This document shows positions 29,042 to 37,536 of a stretch of DNA of 64,000 bases, piece after piece (position 1 is the first letter of the stretch; each line of letters opens with the position of its first letter). The notes below the pieces were generated by a model. It searched no databases. It saw only the letters and a program-made list of their open reading frames with translations, and was not told where the DNA came from. The DNA is from Marivivens sp. LCG002 (GTDB taxonomy: Bacteria; Pseudomonadota; Alphaproteobacteria; Rhodobacterales; Rhodobacteraceae): positions 1,662,001 through 1,726,000 of the forward strand of contig NZ_CP127165.1 of the NCBI RefSeq assembly GCF_030264275.1. Reading direction: 5' to 3'. A program made the translations under genes and the position numbers.

Positions 29042-30520
29042 CTAGCGCATCACAAAGGGGTTCGCCATCGGTGCGTCGGATGTATTGATCCAGGTGGTCT
29101 TGGTGCGGGTATAGTCGAGAACGCTTTCAAGCCCTGCCTCGCGTCCATACCCCGATGCGTTGAACCCACCAAAGGGTGCGATGGGCGAAATCGCGCGATA
29201 GGTGTTGATCCAACAAATCCCCGAGCGGATGCGTTTGGATACGCGATGCGCCCGTGCAAGGTTTTGGGTAAAGATGCCAGACCCAAGGCCATATACGCTG
29301 TTGTTGGCCAGCGCGATTGCCTCTTCCTCGGTATCGAAGGCAAGGAGCGACATGACGGGGCCGAACATCTCGACATGGAGTGTTTCAGTCTCGGGTCCGT
29401 TGCATTCGACCAGTGTCGGGGCCACGAAATTGCCGGCCCGCTCCACGGCTACCCCGCCGAAATGCACAGTTGCCCCCTGCTCTTTCGCCTTGGCGAGGGT
29501 CGCTTCGATCTTGCGCACCTGCGCCTCGGTGCAAAGGGGGCCGACATGGGTGGTGGAGTCCAGTGGATCACCGATCACGATGCCCTTGGCCTTTTCTGTG
29601 ATCTTCTCGATGAGTGCAGGCAGGATTGACCGCTGCACGAGACCACGGGTTCCCGCCACGCAAGACTGCCCCGAAGCGCCAAAGTTTCCAGCAATAAGCC
29701 CATTAGCCGCCCCGTCGAGGTCGGCATCGTCGAAGACCAGAATGGGGGACTTGCCGCCAAGCTCCAGCGTCGTCACCGCAAAGTTCTCGGCCGAATTTCG
29801 GATCACATGACGCGCGGTTTCCGGCCCGCCTGTAAAGGCGATGCGGTCCACCATCGGATGCCGCGTCAAAGGAGCCGCGCAGTTCTGGGCGTCACCTGTA
29901 ATGACCGAAACAACACCAGCGGGGAAGCCCGCCTCTTCGATCAGTTTTGCAAATTCAAGCATTGGCGCAGGCGCCTGCTCGGAGGCCTTGAGAACGACCG
30001 TGCAGCCCGCTGCGAGTGCTGGGCCAAGTTTGGTTGCAGTAAGGAACATCTGGGCATTCCACGGCACCACGGCGGCGACCACCCCGATGGGCATGCGCGA
30101 GGTAAAGACATGCATGTCGGGCTTGTCGATGGGAAGGACTGCGCCCTCGATCTTATCCGCCAGCCCTGCGAAATAACGGTAGTAGTCCCCGACATAGCGC
30201 GTCTGGCTTGAGGTTTCGGCCAAAAGCTTGCCGCTGTCCGTCGTTTCGATCGCCCCAAGTTCGGCGGCACGTTCCTCGATCAGATCGGCAAGACGATAGA
30301 GCAGCTTGCCCCGCGCCGTGGGGGTGATGTCGCGCCACTTCGGATCATCGAGCGCACGGGCAGCGGCCCGAACCGCACGATCCACGTCTGCAGCGCTGGC
30401 ACAAGCAAAGGTCGCCCAAGTCTGCCCCGTCGCAGGGTTCTGGGTTTCCATCACCTGCCCTTTGCTGCCTTCGGTCCAAGCGCCATCGATGAAGAGCTGA
30501 AAATGCGGTTGTTTGGTCAT
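29042..30520 (-). CDS. aldehyde dehydrogenase family protein
   Basis: 492-residue NAD(P)-dependent aldehyde dehydrogenase. E253 in LELGGKSP and C287 in SGQSCVAGTR are the general base and nucleophile at the usual spacing, and the C-terminal FGGFNASGYGREAG segment is typical of betaine-aldehyde/5-carboxymethyl-2-hydroxymuconate semialdehyde-type enzymes. In the operon it would oxidise a semialdehyde released by the upstream monooxygenase and hydrolase steps. Confidence 0.93.
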   Translation of the reverse strand: MTKQPHFQLFIDGAWTEGSKGQVMETQNPATGQTWATFACASAADVDRAVRAAARALDDPKWRDITPTARGKLLYRLADLIEERAAELGAIETTDSGKLLAETSSQTRYVGDYYRYFAGLADKIEGAVLPIDKPDMHVFTSRMPIGVVAAVVPWNAQMFLTATKLGPALAAGCTVVLKASEQAPAPMLEFAKLIEEAGFPAGVVSVITGDAQNCAAPLTRHPMVDRIAFTGGPETARHVIRNSAENFAVTTLELGGKSPILVFDDADLDGAANGLIAGNFGASGQSCVAGTRGLVQRSILPALIEKITEKAKGIVIGDPLDSTTHVGPLCTEAQVRKIEATLAKAKEQGATVHFGGVAVERAGNFVAPTLVECNGPETETLHVEMFGPVMSLLAFDTEEEAIALANNSVYGLGSGIFTQNLARAHRVSKRIRSGICWINTYRAISPIAPFGGFNASGYGREAGLESVLDYTRTKTTWINTSDAPMANPFVMR

Positions 30521-30529
30521 AGTCTCTCC

Positions 30530-31561
30530 TCACCCGAATGCGGGCATGACGTCGTCGATGAAGCGGGCAAGCGAGGCGCGTTTGCGCTCGGTTGTCATGC
30601 CACTATCCACCCAGAACGAGAATTCATCATAGCCCAAATCCTCGTAGCGTTTGATATGGTCGATCACCTCTTGCGCCGTGCCCATTGTCAGATCGCGGCG
30701 CAGGTTCGCAGGGGCCATCATCGCGTTGGCGTCCATATCCTCCTGGCTGATCGTTTCGATCAGACCTTGCGAAATCGGGCGCTTATTCTGGAACCATGCG
30801 CCGAAGTAATTGTAATAGCGGCTGAAATCCTTGGCAGCTTGCTCAAGATCAGCCTCGTCTGCCCCGACATAGCAATGGTGAAGAAGCATGATCTTGGGCC
30901 GTTTGCCCCCCGCCGCACAAGCGTCATTGAAACGGCCCATGAGAGTTTCGACCTCGGCCATCCCCTGCCAAAGCGGCGTAACTTGAACGTTAAAGCCGTT
31001 CTGGACAGCAAATTCGTGGCTATTGGGGTCCCGCGCGGCGATCCAGATCGGCGGGCCGTCTTTTTGCACGGGCTTGGGCGACGAGGTGGTGGCTGGGAAG
31101 GAATAATAGGTGCCTTCATGGGCGCAGTCCCCCTCCCAGAGCTTGCGGATCAGGGGCGCTGTCTCGCGCATCCGCTGCCCTGCATCCCATGCATCAAGGC
31201 CAGGCATCAGGCGCTCGTATTCATAGCTATAGGCGCCGCGCGCAATCCCGATCTCAAGCCGACCGCCCGTCATAAGGTCGGTCGCCGCAGCCTCACCCGC
31301 TAGTTTGATCGGATGCCAGAAGGGAGCAATAACCGTGCCGGTTCCGAGCTTTACGTTTTTGGTGCGATGGGACAGGTCCATGATCGACAGGAACGGATTG
31401 GGCGAGATGGTGAACTCCATCGCGTGATGTTCCCCCGTCCAGATCGCCCGCATCCCGCCTTGGTCGGCCATTTCGCAAAGCCCGATGAATTCGGAATAAA
31501 GCGTCTCGTGCGATTGCGAGGGGTCCAGACGCTCCATGTGAGCAAAGAGTGAGAAGTCCAT
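30530..31561 (-). CDS. LLM-class (luciferase-like) flavin-dependent monooxygenase
   Basis: 343 residues of the bacterial luciferase TIM-barrel family: WTGEHHAMEFTISPNP near residue 45, LGTGTVIAPFWHP, RLEIGIARG, and PPIWIAARDP. These enzymes use reduced FMN and O2, and the reduced flavin is presumably supplied by the flavin reductase encoded immediately upstream (18 bp). Some members catalyse oxidative cleavage of N-heterocycles. Substrate here is not determinable from sequence. Confidence 0.9.
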   Translation of the reverse strand: MDFSLFAHMERLDPSQSHETLYSEFIGLCEMADQGGMRAIWTGEHHAMEFTISPNPFLSIMDLSHRTKNVKLGTGTVIAPFWHPIKLAGEAAATDLMTGGRLEIGIARGAYSYEYERLMPGLDAWDAGQRMRETAPLIRKLWEGDCAHEGTYYSFPATTSSPKPVQKDGPPIWIAARDPNSHEFAVQNGFNVQVTPLWQGMAEVETLMGRFNDACAAGGKRPKIMLLHHCYVGADEADLEQAAKDFSRYYNYFGAWFQNKRPISQGLIETISQEDMDANAMMAPANLRRDLTMGTAQEVIDHIKRYEDLGYDEFSFWVDSGMTTERKRASLARFIDDVMPAFG

Positions 31562-31579
31562 GAAAAGGCGTCCTTTTCG

Positions 31580-32494
31580 TTAGCTGTAATGAAGATCACC
31601 GCCGTCGACATCCCCGACATAGAGGCCGAACTGCCCCGTCAGATATTCGCCGGCATAGCGGGTCAGCGTGGCGCCCTGACCCGGCACGGGAAAACGGAGC
31701 GCGCCAAGTTGGTCGATTGGGACGAACTGGCCGTGGGGTGTCTGACCGTCGATCATCGACGCACGAAAACAGGTGTGGTGCTCTGCGCTGTCGGAGTGGT
31801 CATAGATCGAATAGACCTGACCGAGCCGCGCGTTGAGCCCCATATCCGTGAGCCTTTGGATCATCGCATCGCGCAAAAGTCCGCGCCGCTCGACCTCAAC
31901 TTGAGGAAGAGCAAAGCCGCCTTCGACGGGGATCAAAAGGATCTTGCCCTCGCTCTCGACAATGGCCGAGGCGATATTGGCAAGCCCCCGCGCAGGCGCA
32001 CGCGCCGCCTTTTGCTCGAGACCGAGCGAGAAATACTTGCCACCCGCATATCCAAGACCGCGCTTGTCGCTCTGCTCGAACACGGCCACCTGCCCCATAA
32101 GAACGATATGATCGCCCGCATCGATGATCTGATGCGTTTTGCAGCTAAAGGTCGCCGCCGCGCCCTCCATCACGGGGATGCCATGGCAATCAGGTGTGGT
32201 CGGCACTTGGGCAAAGCGGTCGCCCTTGAAGCTGGCAAAGATGTTGGAGACGGTTTCCTGCCCTTCGGCCAAAACGCTGACCGCAAAATGAGTGCAGCTT
32301 TCGAACTTGGCAAAGCTGGAGAGGAACCGCCCTGGACAAACCAGAAGCAAGGGCGGGTCCATCGAGACCGAGGTGAAGGAATTGGCCGTAAAGCCGAAAC
32401 ATTCGCCTGCTACATCGCGCGTGGTGACAACTGTAACGCCCGTCATAAAACTCCCAAAAGCAGAGCGCAGGGCGCGAGGATCGATTGCGGTCAT
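31580..32494 (-). CDS. flavin reductase with C-terminal Nudix-like domain
   Basis: 304 residues in two parts. Residues 1 to about 165 are a flavin reductase-like FMN-binding split barrel (LRSAFGSFMTGVTVVTTRD, GFTANSFTSVSMDPPLLLVC, HFAVSVLAEGQ). Residues about 170-295 look like a Nudix fold, but the Nudix box is degenerate: around GLLRDAMIQRLTDMGLNA the REXXEE glutamates are absent. So the tail is probably a ligand-binding or partner-docking domain. It overlaps the upstream hydrolase gene by 4 bp and precedes the monooxygenase it likely serves. Confidence 0.85.
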   Translation of the reverse strand: MTAIDPRALRSAFGSFMTGVTVVTTRDVAGECFGFTANSFTSVSMDPPLLLVCPGRFLSSFAKFESCTHFAVSVLAEGQETVSNIFASFKGDRFAQVPTTPDCHGIPVMEGAAATFSCKTHQIIDAGDHIVLMGQVAVFEQSDKRGLGYAGGKYFSLGLEQKAARAPARGLANIASAIVESEGKILLIPVEGGFALPQVEVERRGLLRDAMIQRLTDMGLNARLGQVYSIYDHSDSAEHHTCFRASMIDGQTPHGQFVPIDQLGALRFPVPGQGATLTRYAGEYLTGQFGLYVGDVDGGDLHYS

Positions 32495-33270
32495 CCCAGC
32501 ACCTCAGCAGCAAGCGCGAGAATGGCGCGGTTCACCTCGTCTCCATGGGTCATCGGCATCATATGTGCGGCTCCTTCGACGATCACGGCGCGGCCCTTTG
32601 GGGCGAGTGAGGCCATGGCTTGGCTCATCGCGGGGGTGGAATTGGGCTCGAGCGCGCCCGTCATGAAAAGCGCCGGCATCTCAAGCGCGGCCAATGCGCT
32701 GCGCGAAGGCCCGTCAGAGGTTGCAAAGACGCCATAAGCTGCTTTGTAACCCTTGGGATCGGCACCAATGAGCCAGTCACGGCAAGCCAGTGCCTCGGGC
32801 GATTGCAGATCGTCGAACCAGCGTAACAACGTCGGAGTCGGATCGCCTACGGCGCTCTCGCTCAGTCCCGCCGCCCTCTTGCGGACGGCTTTCGCGGCCT
32901 CGGGACTGCGTTCGAAAATCGAATTGAGGGCCACAACGCCGCGCACCTTTTGCGGATAGCGCGCCGCCAGATCGAGCGCGATCATCGCCCCCATCGAATG
33001 TCCGACGACTAGAGCGCTCTCCTCAATCACCTCGGCAACAAGATCGCTATAGCGGCCAAGAGAGATTTCCCCCGCAAGCGTCGCGCTTTCGCCGTGCCCA
33101 GCCATATCGGGGGCGATCACCTCGAAGCCTTGGGAAAGCGGGCCGATCTGTGCGCCCCACGCTTCGGCCCGAAGACCGACGCCATGCAAAAGCACGATTT
33201 TCGGCCCCTGCCCTTGGCGGATCGCACGCAGCGCCCCAAGGTCAGACCGCTGCCGGATTGTCCAGATCAT
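32491..33270 (-). CDS. alpha/beta hydrolase
   Basis: 259 residues with the oxyanion segment LLHGVGLRAEAW, the nucleophile elbow GHSMG, and the catalytic histidine in EGAAHMMP. Resembles 3-oxoadipate enol-lactonase-like and C-C or amide ring-opening hydrolases. Its start lies 29 bp inside the upstream DUF1185 gene and its stop overlaps the flavin reductase start by 4 bp, so it is tightly coupled to the pathway. Confidence 0.88.
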   Translation of the reverse strand: MIWTIRQRSDLGALRAIRQGQGPKIVLLHGVGLRAEAWGAQIGPLSQGFEVIAPDMAGHGESATLAGEISLGRYSDLVAEVIEESALVVGHSMGAMIALDLAARYPQKVRGVVALNSIFERSPEAAKAVRKRAAGLSESAVGDPTPTLLRWFDDLQSPEALACRDWLIGADPKGYKAAYGVFATSDGPSRSALAALEMPALFMTGALEPNSTPAMSQAMASLAPKGRAVIVEGAAHMMPMTHGDEVNRAILALAAEVLG

Positions 33271-33841
33271 GCCCGAGGTCTTTCAAATCCTGATAGCGGT
33301 CGCCAATACGGTGATGCGGCCGGCCCGTGGTTGCACCGCCAAGAACGACGACGATCTCGTCTGCGCATGGGGCGTCGGGGATCGAGAATTGGACAGTAAG
33401 ATAGTGCGACCGCCGCCCCGCATCGTTCTTGTCCATCAGCGGCACCATGATGGGCGCATTCGCAGGACCACGCGTATTTGTGAAGGAGAGATAGGACTTT
33501 GCTTGCACGGCTTCGCGGAAATGGTTCCCGAACCGCAGGGTGTGTATGAGGCCGGAGGCGTGCTCCACCTCGCCATCAAGCCCCACGACGGCGGCTTTGC
33601 CATAGGCCTCGATCGCCTCGCCCGAGCCAGCCAAGGCGATGATGCGGCGGGTCAACTCTTCGCCCAAGGGCGGTGCAATCTCGCGGATCAACGGGCCAAG
33701 GTCCTCGACATAGCGCCCTGCCCATGGGTTCTTGACCACTGCGGCGACGGCAAACATGCGCCAGGGGCGCGGCGCAGGGCGAAAGCCCTCGATCAAGGTT
33801 TCCTCGTCATAGGTGACGAACTTGCGAATTTCCAAGGTCAA
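33242..33841 (-). CDS. amino acid synthesis family protein (DUF1185)
   Basis: About 199 residues, PF06684-type: LEIRKFVTYDEETLIEGFRP, MFAVAAVVKNPWAG, GEAIEAYGKAAVVG and a final GRPHHRIGDRYQD. I start at a TTG (33841) because GGGAGG lies 6 bases before it; the in-frame ATG at 33868 has no such site. The family has a chorismate-mutase-like fold and no settled reaction, but recurs in catabolic operons like this one. First gene of the operon, divergent from a LysR regulator. Confidence 0.82.
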   Translation of the reverse strand: MTLEIRKFVTYDEETLIEGFRPAPRPWRMFAVAAVVKNPWAGRYVEDLGPLIREIAPPLGEELTRRIIALAGSGEAIEAYGKAAVVGLDGEVEHASGLIHTLRFGNHFREAVQAKSYLSFTNTRGPANAPIMVPLMDKNDAGRRSHYLTVQFSIPDAPCADEIVVVLGGATTGRPHHRIGDRYQDLKDLGHDLDNPAAV

Positions 33842-33885
33842 AACGGTCCTCCCACGTTGGAAGACCATCTGCTCTCACATCGCTG

Positions 33886-33914
33886 ATTTTGACAAACGAG
33901 ATAAAATGCGGCAA
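33886..33914 (-). promoter_or_regulatory. promoter of the DUF1185-CMD operon
   Basis: On the minus strand, -35 TTGCCG (33914-33909), exactly 17 bp, then -10 CAAAAT (33891-33886), 45 bp before the TTG start. The LysR-type palindrome lies just upstream of the -35, as expected for activation. Confidence 0.5.
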
Positions 33915-33918
33915 AGGC

Positions 33919-33933
33919 ATTAGCGTTACTAAT
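33919..33933. promoter_or_regulatory. LysR-type binding site (T-N11-A)
   Basis: ATTAG-CGTTA-CTAAT, a 15-bp interrupted palindrome matching the LysR-family T-N11-A pattern, located between the divergent LysR gene and the operon -35. Confidence 0.6.
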
Positions 33934-33947
33934 GGCTGGGTTCCATC

Positions 33948-34793
33948 ATGGCGCGATCACTCCCTCCACTCAACTGGTTCCGCTCGTTCGAGGCGGCGGC
34001 GCGGCACCTTAATTTCACTGCTGCGGCGGCGGAACTTGGCCTGACGCAATCGGCGATCAGCCAACAGGTCCGGTCGCTTGAAACCCGTTTCGGCGTGCAG
34101 CTTTTCGAGCGCAAGGCGCGCGGTCTTTCGATCACGGACGATGGCCGCAAGCTCTTGCCGCAGGTCGGGGCAGCGCTTGAAATTCTAGGTGCAGCCTCTT
34201 CAACCTTTGATGCAGGCCCGACGGAACAGCTCTTGACCATTGCAACCTCGGTCAGCGTGGCCCAGTGGATCCTTGCCCCGAGGATCGACGCGTTTCTAGC
34301 AAATCACCCTGATCTTCGCGTCCGCTTTCTGTCCACAGTCTGGCCCGACGAATTCAAAGCTTCGATTGCGGATGTCGAGATCCGCTTCGGTGCGGAAAAA
34401 CAGGTCGGCCATAATGCCGTGCGCCTTGGTCCCGATTATCTTGTCGCGATTTCCAAAGAACCGCTGGACGGTCTTGAGGGACAAAGAATGATCGAAACGG
34501 TCGGCACCTCGATGTCCTGGCAAAACTGGAGCGCAGCGCATTGCAGGCAACAAACCCTCGTGCCGAGCCTTTATACCGACAGCTTCGGCCTTGCGCTCGA
34601 ACTCGCATCCAAAGGTCAAGGCGTGGCATTGACGAGCTCCCTTCTTGCTGCGGGCGCACTAGCCAAAGGGGAGCTTTTCCAGATCGGGGATGCGATCCTT
34701 GTGAACCCCGAAGGCTATTTCTTAGCCATCGATGAAAACGTCAAAGCAGCAGGAGCGTTTCGGGATTGGCTCCTCGACGCAATTGCCGCCTAA
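33948..34793 (+). CDS. LysR family regulator, GcvA-like
   Basis: 281 residues. The N-terminal winged helix (LPPLNWFRSFEAAARHLNFT, LTQSAISQQVRSLETRFGVQLFER) is of the GcvA type, followed by a LysR effector domain from about residue 90. Divergent from the six-gene catabolic operon and with a palindromic box in the shared 106-bp region, it probably activates that operon in response to its substrate. Confidence 0.9.
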   Translation: MARSLPPLNWFRSFEAAARHLNFTAAAAELGLTQSAISQQVRSLETRFGVQLFERKARGLSITDDGRKLLPQVGAALEILGAASSTFDAGPTEQLLTIATSVSVAQWILAPRIDAFLANHPDLRVRFLSTVWPDEFKASIADVEIRFGAEKQVGHNAVRLGPDYLVAISKEPLDGLEGQRMIETVGTSMSWQNWSAAHCRQQTLVPSLYTDSFGLALELASKGQGVALTSSLLAAGALAKGELFQIGDAILVNPEGYFLAIDENVKAAGAFRDWLLDAIAA

Positions 34794-34795
34794 GC

Positions 34796-35230
34796 TCAAA
34801 CCTTCTGCGTGACAAAGACGCCCAGCGCCATGATGGCAAGACCCACGCCGCGGGTCAGGCTGATCGGGGTCTGGTTCGCCCCAAAAAGACCAAAGTGGTC
34901 GATGATCGCCGCCGAAATCAACTGACCGATTAGAACGAAGAAAACCGCATTCCCAACCCCGATCTTAGGCGCAATCCATGTGACCGAAAGAACGTAGAAT
35001 GCCACGAATGTGCCCCCGAGAAAGAGGTGCTTGGGCGCTGTCACCAGCTTGGCGAAGCCTGCGCTGCCCGTCATGAGGGCCGTGACAAAGGCAATCGTGA
35101 GGGCCACGACAAAGAGCACAGTGGCCGCCGCTGCAGGCGATCCAACATGGCGGCCAAGCGCGGCATTCAAAGCCGCAAGCATCGGGATGCCGATCCCAGC
35201 AAGCAGCATGACAAACTGTGATCCACCCAT
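34796..35230 (-). CDS. DMT family transporter, YdcZ/DUF606 type
   Basis: 144 residues with about five membrane helices (MLLAGIGIPMLAALNAALGR start, ISLTRGVGLAIMALGVFVTQ end). Half-size members of the drug/metabolite superfamily act as dimers. It ends 2 bp from the convergent LysR gene. Substrate unknown. Confidence 0.85.
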   Translation of the reverse strand: MGGSQFVMLLAGIGIPMLAALNAALGRHVGSPAAAATVLFVVALTIAFVTALMTGSAGFAKLVTAPKHLFLGGTFVAFYVLSVTWIAPKIGVGNAVFFVLIGQLISAAIIDHFGLFGANQTPISLTRGVGLAIMALGVFVTQKV

Positions 35231-35297
35231 TTCGCCTCTCCCTTAATTTGAGCGGAGCGTAAACGGGCGCGGCAGGAGTTCAAGCGCTAGTTTGCCG

Positions 35298-36173
35298 CTA
35301 GACGGTAAGTGGGATCGCCCCGTCCCCCCGCAGCTCTCGGGCGAGATAGTCGGAAAGCCGCGAGGTGATCGCGCTTGTCTCGCCAAGTCCAGTTACCAAG
35401 GCAAGTTCAAGGACAGGTAGCGGTGGAAGCCCCTCGGCCTCGCCCAAGGGCACAAGGCCAGCGGTAATGGAAGATTCAACCATGCCTACGATGGCAAGCC
35501 CCGCTTGCGCTACGGCCACAAGCCCCAACAGGCTCTGGGTTGATGTGACAACGCGATAGGAAACATCTGCGGTTTGGAGCGCCTCGAGCGCGATGCGCCG
35601 CGCGATGTCGCCCGCATCGAACAACGCCACGGGAAGCGGATCGCGTAGCCACGCCTTATGCTCGAGCGACCCTGCCCAAACGAAACGCTCGCGTCGGAAC
35701 ACCGTAAAGCTTTGCCCCATCTCGCGGGTCACAAGGGCAAGGTCGAGCTTGCCTTCGTCAATGAGACGCAAAAGCTTTGGGGATTTGTCAAAGGTGAGCT
35801 CTACATCGACAAGCGGATACTCCTGCCCGAACCGCGAAATAGCAGGTGCGAGGAGCCATGTGGCGTAATCTTCGGGCATACCAAGCCGCACGGCTCCGAC
35901 CGCCTCTCCCCCGCGCAGGCTCGCCAGAGCCTCGTTCGAGAGGCGCAAAAGTCGCCGCGCATGAAGGAGAAGCTCCTCGCCGGCTGGATTGAGCCGCAGC
36001 GAGCGTCCCTCTTTGTGGAACAGCGGGCGACCGACCGTCTCCTCCAAGCGCTTTATCTGCATGCTGACGGCCGATTGACTCCGTCCGACACGATCCGCCG
36101 CAAACTGGATATTCCCGCAATCCACAACGGCCACAAAGCTTTTGAGGAGCACAAGATCTAGCGGGTCTGACAT
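35298..36173 (-). CDS. LysR family transcriptional regulator
   Basis: 291 residues. The helix-turn-helix covers about residues 18-40 (IQFAADRVGRSQSAVSMQIKR), followed by a substrate-binding domain. Divergent from an EamA transporter across 92 bp that contain a clear T-N11-A palindrome, so it likely controls that transporter and itself. Confidence 0.9.
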   Translation of the reverse strand: MSDPLDLVLLKSFVAVVDCGNIQFAADRVGRSQSAVSMQIKRLEETVGRPLFHKEGRSLRLNPAGEELLLHARRLLRLSNEALASLRGGEAVGAVRLGMPEDYATWLLAPAISRFGQEYPLVDVELTFDKSPKLLRLIDEGKLDLALVTREMGQSFTVFRRERFVWAGSLEHKAWLRDPLPVALFDAGDIARRIALEALQTADVSYRVVTSTQSLLGLVAVAQAGLAIVGMVESSITAGLVPLGEAEGLPPLPVLELALVTGLGETSAITSRLSDYLARELRGDGAIPLTV

Positions 36174-36186
36174 AGTTCAGATTTCC

Positions 36187-36201
36187 TGATGCTTTTCATC
36201 A
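36187..36201. promoter_or_regulatory. LysR-type binding site (T-N11-A)
   Basis: TGATG-CTTTT-CATCA, a 15-bp interrupted palindrome 14 bp upstream of the LysR start. A second small palindrome, ATTC-GTTT-GAAT, follows at 36207-36218 and may be the activation half-site towards the transporter. Confidence 0.55.
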
Positions 36202-36265
36202 AATCTATTCGTTTGAATGGATCGATGTCCAGTCGTTAGATGACCGGGAAATCAGGGAGTGCGCC

Positions 36266-37156
36266 ATGAACTATCGAACCGGAATCTTCTTCGTGCTGGC
36301 ATCGGGTGTTCTATGGTCATTCCATGGGACAATCATTCGCCAGCTAGACGATGCCCAAGCCTGGACCGTCCTCTTTTGGCGCTCGCTTGCGATGCTGCCT
36401 GTGCTTTGGGTGCTTGTCTCGTTTCGATCGAACGGCGCACCGGTCAAGGCCCTCCGCGCCTCTGGATGGATCGGTTTTCTCGGCGGCCTTGGGTTGGTTG
36501 CCGCGATGGGCGGTGCAATCGTAGCCTTTCAAACGACCACAGTCGCGAACGCGGCCTTTTTGCTTGCTGCGTCGCCTTTCCTGGCGGCGATCATCGGCAG
36601 GCTGATCCTTAAAGAAGCAGTTTCGACCCAGACTAAAATTGCCATCGCACTGGCAATGTTCGGGATCTTTGTCATGGTGAAAGACGGACTTTCATCGGGA
36701 GCGCTCGTTGGAAACGTCGCAGGCCTTATTGCTGCCCTCGGATTTGCGTTTTTCAGCGTCACGCTGCGTTGGAGCAAGGCAGAAGACAGCCTCCCCGTCA
36801 CATTCATCGGCGCTGTGCTTGCCGTCATCATCGCCGGCGCATTCGCGATCGTGACCAATCAAGGGCTCGCGATCACATATACCGACCTTGCTTGGTGCGT
36901 GCTGATGGGAACCGTCACGTTGAGCGGAGGGAAGATACTCTACACATTGGGAAGCCGCACGGTGCCTTCTGCCGAACTCACGCTTTTGTCGAATACGGAA
37001 GTCTTGCTCGCCCCGATCTGGGTCTGGCTGATCCTTGGTGAAGTCGCCAGCTTCGGAACCATTCTCGGCGGCTCTATCGTGCTTGTCGCGATCGCCTATA
37101 GCGCACTAAGCCGCGTCCGCAGAAAGCTGCCGCCAATCGCAGCAACGCCCGTTTAG
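36266..37156 (+). CDS. EamA/DMT family transporter
   Basis: 296 residues, ten membrane segments in two EamA repeats, beginning MNYRTGIFFVLASGVLWSFHG. Divergent LysR partner upstream suggests inducible export of an amino acid-like or other small metabolite. Its 3' end overlaps by 4 bp the convergent small membrane protein gene. Confidence 0.88.
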   Translation: MNYRTGIFFVLASGVLWSFHGTIIRQLDDAQAWTVLFWRSLAMLPVLWVLVSFRSNGAPVKALRASGWIGFLGGLGLVAAMGGAIVAFQTTTVANAAFLLAASPFLAAIIGRLILKEAVSTQTKIAIALAMFGIFVMVKDGLSSGALVGNVAGLIAALGFAFFSVTLRWSKAEDSLPVTFIGAVLAVIIAGAFAIVTNQGLAITYTDLAWCVLMGTVTLSGGKILYTLGSRTVPSAELTLLSNTEVLLAPIWVWLILGEVASFGTILGGSIVLVAIAYSALSRVRRKLPPIAATPV

Positions 37157-37392
37157 AGCAAGCACAGCGCGATATAGGGCACGACGTTGAACACGAGGAT
37201 CAGGATGTAATAGTTCATCAAGATCCTCGGTGCATCGGCCATCCAGTCGTCGATCGTATCTCCGAGAATGGCGCGCCCAATCCCCACCGCCAAATTGCGC
37301 AAGACTGTAACTTTGAGCATGCCCGCCGCAAAAAGCACCAGGTTGATAACGCTCATCCAGCCGAAAAACGCGAGTAATGTGCTGATGTCCAT
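37153..37392 (-). CDS. small two-helix membrane protein, DUF6868-like
   Basis: 79 residues with hydrophobic segments at about 5-25 and 55-78 and a charged middle (GDTIDDWMADAPRILMNYY). It resembles small proteins now grouped as DUF6868, from memory. I start at MDISTLLAF, which has AAAGGAG upstream; the longer frame adds residues without a ribosome-binding site. Function unknown. Confidence 0.75.
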   Translation of the reverse strand: MDISTLLAFFGWMSVINLVLFAAGMLKVTVLRNLAVGIGRAILGDTIDDWMADAPRILMNYYILILVFNVVPYIALCLL

Positions 37393-37486
37393 CGCAGGCT
37401 CCTTTCCTAGGTGATCCATAGCGATAGGTTCAGCATAACATCTTTTGCGGCTCAGCACCTAGATTTGGATCAAATGCGCCCCATGC

Positions 37487-37512
37487 AAAAGAGGCGCCGA
37501 AGCGCCTCTTTT
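37487..37512 (-). terminator. intrinsic terminator after the phytase-esterase-like gene
   Basis: Perfect 11-bp stem AAAAGAGGCGC / GCGCCTCTTTT with CGAA loop, 24 bp beyond the stop of the minus-strand gene. Confidence 0.85.
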
Positions 37513-37536
37513 CAAATATTGTCTGTAGAAGTCGGA

